7,392 nt of DNA, from contig JAGLDN010000301.1 of the NCBI GenBank assembly GCA_023145575.1, forward strand, positions 1 through 7,392, written 5' to 3'. Below the pieces are notes generated by a model. It did no database searches and was not told where the DNA came from. It worked only from the letters and a program-made list of their open reading frames with translations. Source of the DNA: Psychromonas sp. (lineage in GTDB: Bacteria; Pseudomonadota; Gammaproteobacteria; Enterobacterales; Psychromonadaceae). Below, in pieces: positions 1 to 6,456 of the stretch (the first letter of the stretch is position 1; the number at the start of each line of letters is the position of its first letter). A program made the translations under genes and the position numbers.

Positions 1-559
1 CGTTTCAAAGGAACTACACCCAAATCATTTACAGCGTCAATTCCTTGTTAATAATCTAGATACCTTTTGGTGTGGTGATGTTACCTATGTTTGGACGGGT
101 AATCGTTGAGGTTATGTAGCTGTAGTTATGGATCTGTATGCCCGCAAAATAATCGGATGGGCAATGTCTCATTTCCCAGATAGTAATTTAACTGGCAACG
201 GCCTAAGAATAGCTTTTGATGCAAGAGGAAGACCAACAGGAATCATGTTTCATTCGGATCAAGGCGGTAATTATACCAGTAGACAATTACTGTGGCGATA
301 CAGGATAAAGAAAAGCATGAGCCATCGAGGAAATTGCTGGGATAATTCGCCAATGAAACGTTTCTTTAGAAGATATAAAACACAATGGATGCCAACAGCA
401 GGTTACGGAACATTTTTAGAAATGACATATTCAATAATTAATTATATTATAAAATACTATAACAACGTTAGACCACACTGGTTTAAGGCAGGGGTAACCC
501 CCAATGAATCTGAGCGTAATTATGCGCATGAATGCGGGTGCGTGACCATAATTAGCTGA
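1..559 (+). pseudogene. IS3-family transposase OrfB, partial and inactivated
   Basis: This is the C-terminal integrase (rve, DDE) domain of an IS3-family OrfB transposase, which would cut and join element ends to target DNA. Frame 2 is readable from base 2. The first catalytic Asp is the codon at 77-79 (GDVTYV), and the second is at 257-259 (FHSDQGG). The third catalytic residue should be Glu, as in MERFF of copy 2, but codon 356-358 is AAA, giving MKRFF with Lys. A TGA at 107-109 replaces the Trp of the conserved RWAYLAVVMD segment. Nine bases found in copy 2 are missing near 288, removing three residues between short AATT repeats. A few bases near 8-25 also look lost relative to copy 2. The rest stays open to TGA 557-559. 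Translation restart at ATG 128 would yield a 143-residue fragment lacking the first Asp and the Glu, so no transposase activity is expected. Confidence 0.85.
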
Positions 560-567
560 CCACTACA
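1..567 (+). mobile_element. IS3-family element, copy 1, right-hand part
   Basis: This is the 3' part of an insertion sequence whose left portion lies outside the window. It matches copy 2 (2028-3271) closely through the transposase catalytic region. The right terminus is seen directly: the stop codon at 557-559 overlaps the terminal ACCACTACA (559-567), whose complement TGTAGTGGT is exactly the left end of copy 2. Read on the complement, the right end continues with the same GGTCAC block that follows the left end of copy 2, so the terminal inverted repeat is probably about 26-28 bp. The 5'-TG...CA-3' ends and the DDE transposase are typical of the IS3 family. No target duplication can be assessed because only one end is present. 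Confidence 0.85.
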
Positions 568-1165
568 TCTATCCCTCCATCACCGTCTTACCATTTTATT
601 GCGCTGCGTCAGACAATATTCATTTTTCGGCAATGCTATCAATAGTGCCTTTTTTTCTATGTTTTAATCTGGCATTTATGTTTCTATATTTTATGACCCA
701 TGTAGCGATCATTTAAAATAATAGTAATTAAATAATATTGAATGCTATAATGACAAATATATGCCAACTATAAGCTGGATTAGGCAACTAGATAAATAAA
801 AAGTAGGAAATAAGCAACACGACACTATCCTTTATACCAAAGGGATTAAGTCTGCAATCTAAATTTTAAGTAGAAAAAATGGCTTAATTTAAGGTGGAAA
901 TTTATTTAAACGGTCACCCCCTTTACGAGAATTTCAACGCAGAAATAAGTCAGATTAACCAGAGAAATAGATCGGCTATTTAATACGATTGTCATTACTA
1001 AATATCAAAAGGTAACAATGGATTAATTTTAAACGTATTGCAAATAAAGCTCAAAGAGTATTTTGCAATTAGACGTAAACTCTTTTCAGGAATCAGGATG
1101 AACGTTTCCGGTTAATAACACTGCCATGCCCATATTTTTAAACTAATGAATTTAGGAGATTTCAT
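568..1165. other. Gene-free spacer upstream of the peptidase-like gene
   Basis: I see no convincing coding region on either strand here; frames are broken by frequent stops. Two small structures stand out: a 6-bp stem AAATAG/CTATTT with a 5-base loop at 965-981, and an 8-bp inverted repeat ATTGCAAA/TTTGCAAT at 1037-1069. The stretch at about 850-925 (AAGGTGGAAATTT followed by ACGGTCACC) has the feel of an old insertion-sequence end, but no open frame supports that. No clear sigma70 promoter for the gene at 1166 could be picked with confidence. Confidence 0.6.
1037..1069. promoter_or_regulatory. 8-bp inverted repeat, possible operator
   Basis: ATTGCAAA at 1037-1044 is mirrored by TTTGCAAT at 1062-1069, a perfect 8-bp inverted repeat with a 17-base centre (about 25 bp between half-site centres). 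It lies about 100 bases before the peptidase-like gene, where an operator or promoter-proximal site would be expected. The low-complexity AT-rich background makes chance occurrence quite possible, and no regulator can be named. Confidence 0.2.
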
Positions 1166-1723
1166 ATGGGACCAGTAATTCCCAATATTGCTTTGACCAA
1201 TCTGTCTGGACTAAAGTTCACATTGATAAATAATCAGGTTAAGAATGAATATCCCAATAATGTATTCGGAACGACAGGTCAAGCGATGACAAATAGAGGT
1301 AGATTGGTAAAAGTTTGGATTCCGCGTTTAGAGAATTCAAGGAATACGAAATATTTTTGTCACGGACTTTCCCTTGATACTTATCGCAGGTACGGTTATT
1401 CAGTGTTCTCTGGCGAGCATATTCTAAAGTGCCTTGAAGATGAATTTTTCGAAATTTCCTTAGGTAGAATAGGTGATAACGCCATAACACCACTATTCGT
1501 TGGGGATGTAGTTTCTTTCAGTGACTATAACAATAAGATTCAACACACTTCATTAGTTGTCAATGTTCCCCCGAATGCTAGCAGGCGGATTAATAACCCG
1601 CTCTATAACGGACTAATGGTATGGAGCAAACCTGGTATGGATCCCGAACGTGTCGAATCTCTTTTAGATAATTATGATGACTTTTCGGCATTAAAGATGC
1701 ATAGATATTGGCGACCTAGATGA
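1166..1723 (+). CDS. Small NlpC/P60-like (CHG-type) putative cysteine peptidase or amidase
   Basis: This is a complete gene for 185 residues with a strong ribosome binding site (AGGAG at 1154-1158, 7 bases before ATG). I do not recognise a named family member. The pattern resembles NlpC/P60-like papain-fold hydrolases: Cys65-His66-Gly67 in YFCHGLSL at a predicted helix start, GDVVSFSD (113-120) as the usual strand before the catalytic His, His127 in IQHTSLVV, then WSKPG (153-157) and a C-terminal HRYWRP (179-184), resembling the SKWG and YYRP elements of such proteins. Cys65 and His127 would be the catalytic pair; the third residue is unclear. There is no signal peptide or membrane segment, so it is cytoplasmic or exported by a leaderless route. 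It lies alone between two decayed IS3 copies, which suggests horizontal acquisition. Possible roles include peptidoglycan amidase, phage-derived lysis or tail enzyme, toxin or effector. The gene is well supported; the function is an inference from motifs. Confidence 0.7.
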   Translation: MGPVIPNIALTNLSGLKFTLINNQVKNEYPNNVFGTTGQAMTNRGRLVKVWIPRLENSRNTKYFCHGLSLDTYRRYGYSVFSGEHILKCLEDEFFEISLGRIGDNAITPLFVGDVVSFSDYNNKIQHTSLVVNVPPNASRRINNPLYNGLMVWSKPGMDPERVESLLDNYDDFSALKMHRYWRPR

Positions 1724-2027
1724 AATGCTTAAGTGTAAGTTTGGTTATGTGTCCTGCTGGCAAACTACTAGACAAATTTCTTGAGTCTTCTTATTTGCCC
1801 TAGTTGCATAACAAAATGAACTGATTAAAATTTTTACTTTATTCAGGAGCTAGCGCCCCGCAGGGCAATCTGTTGGCAAACTTCTTCGTTGTTAGGAAGT
1901 TTCTATTGAACCAGTTATATCTTCGACTTCCTGCCTCAAATAAGTTCATTTTATAATTTGCTCAATTTTGCATCTTGAGTGGTTATGAGTATATTAGTAA
2001 AAAGTTATGCGGAATCAGAGTTAGCAC
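1724..2027. other. Spacer with GC-richer block and degenerate duplicated motif
   Basis: No conventional gene is evident. A GC-richer stretch around 1846-1880 contrasts with the surrounding AT-rich DNA. CTGCTGGCAAACTACT (1754-1769) recurs as CTGTTGGCAAACTTCT (1870-1885), 14 of 16 identical, and similarity continues loosely for about 20 more bases. A 7-bp stem AAACTTC/GAAGTTT spans 1878-1902, but it has no T-run after it and is not a convincing terminator. The complement contains a 36-codon frame from ATG at 1949 down to TAA at 1839; the plus strand is also open from 1825 to 1953 but has no ATG. The block may be a dispersed repeat or a gene remnant. Confidence 0.4.
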
Positions 2028-2048
2028 TGTAGTGGTACAGTTATTTTG

Positions 2049-2088
2049 GTCACCTATGTATTATTCTCCTCATAACAAAATAGGTGAC
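2049..2088 (+). promoter_or_regulatory. Leader hairpin covering the orfA ribosome binding site
   Basis: GTCACCTAT (2049-2057) and ATAGGTGAC (2080-2088) are a perfect 9-bp inverted repeat with a 22-base loop. The right arm contains AGGTG, the only plausible Shine-Dalgarno sequence for orfA ATG at 2092. In RNA started upstream or outside the element, the site would be base-paired. Similar fold-back structures in other insertion sequences (IS10, IS50) limit transposase made from read-through transcripts. The pairing is seen directly; the role is inferred by analogy. Confidence 0.5.
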
Positions 2089-2091
2089 AAA

Positions 2092-2402
2092 ATGAATAAG
2101 CAAGCAAGACCAACATATACAGCAGAATTTAAACTGGAATCAGCCTAACTAGTTCTTGATCAAAACTACACTGTAAATAAGCTGCAAAAGCAATGGCCGT
2201 TAGTAAATCAGGAATGGACAAATGGCTTCGGCAACTTAAGATAGAGCGGGCAGGTGGCAACCATGACGCTAGCCCTTTAACTGCGGGCAAAATCAAAATT
2301 AAAGAGCTTGAAAATAAAATAAAACGGATTGAACTGAAGAATGAAATAATAAAAAAGGATACCGCTCTCTTGATATCAGACAGTCTGAAAGATTCAAAAT
2401 AA
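2092..2402 (+). pseudogene. IS3-family OrfA (helix-turn-helix/leucine zipper), inactivated
   Basis: OrfA binds the element's inverted repeats and supplies the N-terminal part of the OrfAB transposase. It begins at ATG 2092 with MNKQARPTYTAEFKLESA, then hits TAA at 2146-2148 where Gln is expected. One A is missing near 2180, so the rest continues in another frame, readable from ATG 2193: AMAVSKSGMDKWLRQLK is the second part of the helix-turn-helix, and the heptad-rich region IKELENKIKRIELKNEIIKK is the leucine-zipper coiled coil. The frame ends at TAA 2400-2402. With both lesions repaired, the protein would be just over 100 residues, normal for the family. The A AAA AAG site at 2351-2357 lies in the correct phase to shift ribosomes into orfB. 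Confidence 0.85.
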
Positions 2403-2421
2403 TACACGATCTTCAAGAGAG
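2351..2421 (+). promoter_or_regulatory. Programmed -1 ribosomal frameshift signal (slippery heptamer plus stem)
   Basis: The slippery heptamer A AAA AAG (2351-2357) is in phase with orfA, and a -1 slip leads exactly into the orfB frame (GYRSLDIRQSE...). Seven bases later, CTCTCTTGA (2365-2373) pairs perfectly with TCAAGAGAG (2413-2421). The 39-base loop contains a further palindrome, TCAGAC-A-GTCTGA (2376-2388). A heptamer with a downstream structure is the established way IS3-family elements make the OrfAB fusion transposase. The signal is intact even though both genes it joins are broken. Confidence 0.7.
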
Positions 2422-3263
2422 TTACCCTGTAAAAAAGCTTTGTAAAGTATTTCAACTTCAGCGCAGTAGCTATCGTTATTGATCAGAACGTTGCAATAAA
2501 GTACCCGACCAACAATTAAAAGCAGCGGCTAATGTACAGTCTATTTTCAATGAAAGTAAAGGCTCTGCAGGGCTAGGACTATTTTGACATCACCAATGCA
2601 AGAGGTGAGAAAATTAGCCGTTATAGGGTAACAAAAATCATGAAAAAGTTAGACTTACGCAGCTGCCAGATCCTCAAGCATGCATATAAACGTGGAGGTA
2701 ATGAGCGTGTTGATATCCCAAATCATTTACAGCGCCAAGTACTTGTTAATAATCCAGATACCTTTTGGTTTGGTGATGTTACCTATGTTTTAACGGGTAA
2801 TCGTTGGGCTTATTTAGCTGTAGTTATGGATCTATACGCACGCAAAATAATAGGATGGGCGGTGTCTCATCCTCCCGATAGTAATTTAATAGGCAATGCA
2901 CTAAACATGGCTTTTGAATCAAGAGGTAGACCCGTTGGCATCATGTTTCACTCCGATCAAGGCTGTCATTATACCAGTAGACAATTTAGGAAATTACTGT
3001 GGGGCTACCGGATAAAAAAGCATGAGTAGTCGAGGAATTGCTTGGATAATGCTCCAATGGAACGTTTCTTTAGAAGCTATAAAACACAATGGATGCCAAC
3101 AGCAGGTTACGGCACATTCATGGATATGAAAAACGCTATAATTACTTAAATTATAAAATATTATAATAATGTTAGGTCACACTGGTTTAACGCAGGGGCA
3201 ACACCCAATCAATCTGAGCGTAATTCTGCGCTTGAATGAGGAGGAATGGCAAGAATTTGTTGA
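2357..3263 (+). pseudogene. IS3-family transposase OrfB (DDE integrase domain), multiply frameshifted
   Basis: This is the catalytic part of the OrfAB transposase. In order: a frame-2 segment (GYRSLDIRQSERF...SSYRY) stopped by TGA 2480-2482 where Trp is expected; single-base losses near 2572 (GSAGAR) and 2585 (TISDIT); an open stretch from ATG 2640 with NTFWFGDVTYV-type and FHSDQG motifs (the Asp codons are 2775-2777 and 2955-2957); a 2-base loss in the A-run 3014-3019 and one base near 3036, which together restore frame; APMERFF with the catalytic Glu at 3060-3062; TAA 3147-3149; TGA 3237-3239; and the likely original stop TGA 3261-3263. The DDE residues themselves survive. The lesions are scattered stops and small deletions, the pattern of neutral decay. 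The longest intact piece, 2640-3029, is 129 residues and has only the two Asp residues. Confidence 0.88.
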
Positions 3264-3271
3264 CCACTACA

Positions 3272-3713
3272 CGTCTAATAAATCATTTTGAAGCATAATG
3301 GGTATATATGACGAATAATAAATTGTTTGCTTTCATTGCGCTTTATTAAAAAAATAATAAATAAAATTATATTTTAATATTTTAGTATTTTAATTATTAT
3401 TTGGGCATTATTTTGCAATATTTTATCCCATTGTGAATTATTGTAATCTTCGCAGTAGAGTACAGCCTTGGTTTTGCGTAAACGTGGCAATACGAGATTA
3501 ATTATTTAAAACAGAATAATTTTTTAATACATCTTTCGCTTTGTTTTAATTCGATATTATGCTGAATAGCAAATATTAATATGTTCAAGCGTAGCTAAGC
3601 ATAAGGCTTTGATAGAAAATAAAACAAAGTTTGCTTGCACATTTTCATTTGATAAGTAAAAATATTATTACTATTTATTTTCTTGTAAGTTAGAAAAAGA
3701 GGCTAGACTAAAT
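3272..3713. other. Very AT-rich spacer between the IS and clpS
   Basis: I see no gene here. The core (about 3340-3425) is almost pure A/T, with overlapping TATTTTAATATTTTAG-type runs of the kind that bind nucleoid proteins such as H-NS. In E. coli the divergently transcribed cspD gene lies at this position; no cold-shock-domain reading frame was found on the complement. A little higher-GC sequence at about 3450-3500 could be a gene remnant but is not recognisable. The clpS promoter is presumably in the last 100 bases. Confidence 0.55.
3649..3678 (+). promoter_or_regulatory. Candidate sigma70 promoter for clpSA
   Basis: TTGATA (3649-3654) is followed after 18 bases by TATTTA (3673-3678), about 35 bases before the clpS start. 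The -35 box fits well and the -10 box moderately. The AT-rich background offers several alternatives, so this is only the best-looking choice. Confidence 0.3.
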
Positions 3714-4037
3714 ATGAGTGATCAAGATTATCCTTCAACACGCACTAAATCGTTAATAATTGAACAAGTTGAAAAAAAATTAGTACCACCATCTAATTAT
3801 AATGTTTTATTGCACAACGATGATTACACTCCAATGGATTTTGTTATTGATGTGTTACAACGTATTTTTCGACTAAAAAGTGAAGCTGCAAATATAATTA
3901 TGCTGAATGTTCATTACAATAACATTGGTATTTGTGGCACATTTCCAGCGGAAATAGCAGAAACAAAAGTAATGCAGGTTATGGATTATGCAAAAAAAAA
4001 TGAACACCCGTTACTCTGTAGTATGGAAAAAGAGTAG
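3714..4037 (+). CDS. clpS: ATP-dependent Clp protease adaptor ClpS
   Basis: ClpS is the cytosolic adaptor that recognises N-degron substrates (bulky hydrophobic N-terminal residues) and delivers them to ClpA of the ClpAP protease. The 107 residues match the E. coli length (106) with the same architecture: a flexible N-terminal tail (1-25), which in E. coli engages ClpA, then the compact core. The substrate pocket is conserved: Asn35-Asp36-Asp37, Thr39 and Met41 in HNDDYTPM, and His67 in NVHYN. The ClpA-contact surface keeps Glu80 and Lys85 in PAEIAETKV, and the family ending KNEHPLLC is present. The tail sequence is unlike E. coli, as is common. AAGAGG at 3697-3702 is a ribosome binding site with rather long spacing (11 bases). 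clpA follows after 87 bases on the same strand, the conserved clpS-clpA pair. Confidence 0.97.
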   Translation: MSDQDYPSTRTKSLIIEQVEKKLVPPSNYNVLLHNDDYTPMDFVIDVLQRIFRLKSEAANIIMLNVHYNNIGICGTFPAEIAETKVMQVMDYAKKNEHPLLCSMEKE

Positions 4038-4124
4038 TCATAAAAATTTAACAATAAAGATAAAGTACAGATGGGTTTAACAAGAAACAAGTTAAAACTT
4101 ACTTTCTCTTATTAAGGCTTACAT

Positions 4125-6410
4125 ATGTTAGATAAAGCATTGGAAAATAGTTTAGATTTAGCGTTTAGATATGCATTTGAAAAAGCGCATGAATTCATTA
4201 CTGTGGAGCATCTTCTATTATCACTTCTTGAAAATACGGAAGTTAAAAAATTACTTGTGGAATGTACGGTTGACGTGGTTGATTTACACGTTGAGATCAC
4301 TCGATTTTTAGACAAGATCCCTGCAGTGGATGAGGTCAAAGATAGCTCATTAGATATCCAACCAACTGTTGCCTTTGAGCGAACTTTGCAACGTGCTATT
4401 TTTCATGTTCAGTCTTACGGAAACTCTCAAGTATCTGCGAATAATGTATTAGTTGCAATCTTTAGTGAAGAGGAATCTCAGGCTGTCTACCTACTTAAAA
4501 CTGCAAAATTATCCCGCTTTGATGTTGTCAATTACATTTCCCATGGAATAACAAAAGAATCAGATAAAAATGTCGAGTTAAAACATTCTAAAGCCAAAGA
4601 ACCAGAGCCGTCTACTGAAATGTCATTTTTGATTAATCTTAATGATAAGGTTATTGAGGGACAAATAGATCCGCTGATTGGACGAGAAAAAGAAGTGCAA
4701 CGTTGTATTCAAATTTTATGTCGTCGTCGTAAGAATAATCCATTGTTAGTGGGTGAAGCAGGTGTTGGAAAAACGGCAATTGCTGAAGGTCTTGCTTATC
4801 GCATTATTAACAAAACTGTTCCTGATGTGATTAAAGATGATATTATTTATTGCCTAGATATGGGCGCTTTGCTAGCAGGCACAAAATATCGCGGCGAGTT
4901 TGAAGAGCGTTTCAAGCAAGTGCTAGAGGATCTTGCTGCAGAAAAAAATAGTATTTTATTTATTGATGAAATTCATACCATCATAGGGGCTGGAGCGGCA
5001 ACGGGTGGGCAACTCGACGCGGCTAATTTATTAAAACCATTATTAAATCATGGACAGCTACGCTGTATGGGTTCGACAACCTATAAAGAGTATGGGCAAG
5101 TTTTTGAGAAGGAGCATGCATTAGCTCGGCGGTTTCAAAAAATTGATGTACTTGAGCCATCGATTCAAGAAACAGCAGACATCTTATTGGGTCTGCGCAC
5201 ACGCTACGAAGAGCATCATAATATTCGCTATTCTAATAAGGCACTGATTGCCGCAGCGGAATTAAGTGCTAAATACATTAATGATAGACATCTTCCGGAT
5301 AAAGCGATCGATGTTATTGATGAAGCTGGATCGCAAATGCGTTTGTTGCCAGTAAGTAAACGTAGAAAAACAATCAATGTGCTTGATATTGAAACTGTCA
5401 TTGCCAGTATAGCAAGGGTTCCTAAAAAATCTGTATCTTCGAGTGATAAAGAACAACTGAGTAAACTGTCCAAACATTTAAAAATAACCGTATTTGGTCA
5501 AGATAAAGCCATTGATGTCTTGACCCAAGCGATACATCTCAATCGTTCAGGACTTTCTGATGAGAACAAACCTATTGGATCTTTCATATTTGCAGGTCCT
5601 ACAGGCGTGGGTAAAACCGAGGTCACCATTCAGCTTGCTAAAGCTATGGGGGTCCAGTTATTACGTTTTGACATGTCTGAATACATGGAAAAACATACTG
5701 TTTCGCGCTTGCTAGGTGCACCTCCTGGTTATGTTGGCTATGAGCAAGCAGGCTTATTAACCGATAGTGTTGTCAAGCACCCTTATGCGGTATTATTGCT
5801 TGATGAAATAGAAAAAGCGCATAGCGATATTTATAACATTCTTTTACAGGTGATGGATCATGGTACGTTAACAGATAACAATGGTCGTAAAGCAGATTTC
5901 AAAAATATCATTTTAGTGATGACGACCAATGCAGGTGTACGAGAAACAACACAACAAACGATAGGGTTTAAAGATCAAGAAGATTCTCTTAAAGTGATGG
6001 ATGAAATTAATAAAGTATTTTCACCAGAATTTAGAAATCGTTTAGATAACACTATTTGGTTTGATCACCTTAAGAAAGATGTCACCCATAAAGTGGTTGA
6101 TAAATTCATAGTGCAATTACAAGCGCAGTTAGATAAAAAACAAATTTCGCTTGAAGTTTCTTCTAACGCACGCGATTGGTTAGCTGAAAAAGGTTATGAT
6201 AAAGCAATGGGAGCGAGACCGATGGCTCGGCTCATTCAAGAAACGCTTAAAAAGCCATTGGCAAATGAAATTTTATTTGGTTCATTACAAAATGGTGGCA
6301 GTATTGTAGTTTCATTGAATAAGAAAAAAGATGAAATACAATTTGAATTTGAAAAAGAGTCAGGGCCTTCAAAAGTAAGAAGAGTAAGAAAAGTTAGCTT
6401 AGGTCAATAA
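4125..6410 (+). CDS. clpA: ATP-dependent Clp protease ATP-binding subunit ClpA
   Basis: ClpA is a hexameric AAA+ unfoldase that feeds unfolded proteins, including ClpS-delivered N-degron substrates, into ClpP in the cytosol. The 761 residues compare with 758 in E. coli. In order: N-domain (1-145, ClpS docking), a variable charged linker (about 146-168), the D1 module with Walker A GEAGVGKT (210-217), pore loop KYRG (254-257), Walker B ILFIDE (277-282) and arginine fingers Arg335/Arg336; then D2 with Walker A GPTGVGKT (491-498), pore loop GYVG (535-538), Walker B VLLLDE (556-561), ClpP-docking tripeptide Ile613-Gly614-Phe615 (E. coli has IGL) and sensor-2 GARP (696-699). All catalytic residues are present, so it should be active. 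TAAGG (4113-4117) sits 7 bases before ATG. Met166 lines up with the E. coli internal start that gives a short ClpA form. infA, the usual downstream gene, is absent. Confidence 0.98.
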   Translation: MLDKALENSLDLAFRYAFEKAHEFITVEHLLLSLLENTEVKKLLVECTVDVVDLHVEITRFLDKIPAVDEVKDSSLDIQPTVAFERTLQRAIFHVQSYGNSQVSANNVLVAIFSEEESQAVYLLKTAKLSRFDVVNYISHGITKESDKNVELKHSKAKEPEPSTEMSFLINLNDKVIEGQIDPLIGREKEVQRCIQILCRRRKNNPLLVGEAGVGKTAIAEGLAYRIINKTVPDVIKDDIIYCLDMGALLAGTKYRGEFEERFKQVLEDLAAEKNSILFIDEIHTIIGAGAATGGQLDAANLLKPLLNHGQLRCMGSTTYKEYGQVFEKEHALARRFQKIDVLEPSIQETADILLGLRTRYEEHHNIRYSNKALIAAAELSAKYINDRHLPDKAIDVIDEAGSQMRLLPVSKRRKTINVLDIETVIASIARVPKKSVSSSDKEQLSKLSKHLKITVFGQDKAIDVLTQAIHLNRSGLSDENKPIGSFIFAGPTGVGKTEVTIQLAKAMGVQLLRFDMSEYMEKHTVSRLLGAPPGYVGYEQAGLLTDSVVKHPYAVLLLDEIEKAHSDIYNILLQVMDHGTLTDNNGRKADFKNIILVMTTNAGVRETTQQTIGFKDQEDSLKVMDEINKVFSPEFRNRLDNTIWFDHLKKDVTHKVVDKFIVQLQAQLDKKQISLEVSSNARDWLAEKGYDKAMGARPMARLIQETLKKPLANEILFGSLQNGGSIVVSLNKKKDEIQFEFEKESGPSKVRRVRKVSLGQ

Positions 6411-6414
6411 ACTG

Positions 6415-6444
6415 AAATGGCTATTTTAACATAATGGTCATTTT
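6415..6444 (+). terminator. Probable rho-independent terminator after clpA
   Basis: Starting 5 bases after the clpA stop, AAATGGCTATT (6415-6425) can pair with AATGGTCATTT (6433-6443), an 11-bp stem with two G-U pairs and a 7-base loop. The T-run TTTT at 6441-6444 overlaps the base of the stem. The stem is AT-rich, so it is probably a modest terminator. On the other strand the two wobble pairs become A-C mismatches, so it should act mainly in the clpA direction. Confidence 0.45.
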
Positions 6445-6456
6445 CTGCATACTCTA

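Larger units (their letters stand above)
2028..3271 (+). mobile_element. IS3-family insertion sequence, copy 2, full length but degenerate
   Basis: The element is about 1.24 kb, the usual size for IS3-family members. It begins TGTAGTGGTAC (2028) and ends ACCACTACA (3263-3271), so the outer 9 bp are perfect inverted repeats with 5'-TG and CA-3' termini. It holds orfA and orfB in the standard overlapping arrangement, with a -1 frameshift site between them. The flanking bases (GCAC on the left, CGTC on the right) show no convincing 3-4 bp target duplication, so the insertion is old or the flanks have recombined. The orientation is the same as copy 1. Both reading frames are broken, so the element cannot make its own transposase, although the ends might still be used by a related enzyme elsewhere. 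Confidence 0.9.

Noticed and set aside
850..925. Possible remnant of an IS21-type element end (AAGGTGGAAATTT followed by ACGGTCACC)
   Set aside because: The resemblance is only by feel, with no paired end, no open frame and no repeat series that could be confirmed by eye.
1239..1493. 84-codon minus-strand frame inside the peptidase-like gene
   Set aside because: It is antisense to a gene with a strong ribosome binding site and recognisable motifs, has no start signal of its own, and its translation has no domain character.
1878..1902. Hairpin AAACTTC/GAAGTTT as a terminator for the peptidase-like gene
   Set aside because: It lies about 155 bases past the stop codon and lacks a following T-run; more likely a chance stem in the duplicated block.
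2129..2455. 108-codon open frame on the minus strand
   Set aside because: It lies wholly opposite the recognisable OrfA/OrfB sequence of the IS3 element and has no ribosome binding site; it is a by-product of the coding strand.
3340..3425. Replication or plasmid origin in the AT-rich stretch
   Set aside because: No DnaA boxes, iterons or rep gene are visible; low-GC composition alone is not evidence.
4066..4105. TTTAAC/GTTAAA stem between clpS and clpA as a terminator
   Set aside because: The stem is only 6 AT-rich pairs with no T-run, and the two genes are a conserved pair expected to share a transcript.
4112..5477. Three minus-strand frames opposite clpA (4112-4339, 5228-5473, 5262-5477)
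   Set aside because: clpA is certain on the plus strand; these frames overlap conserved ClpA codons and have no independent support.
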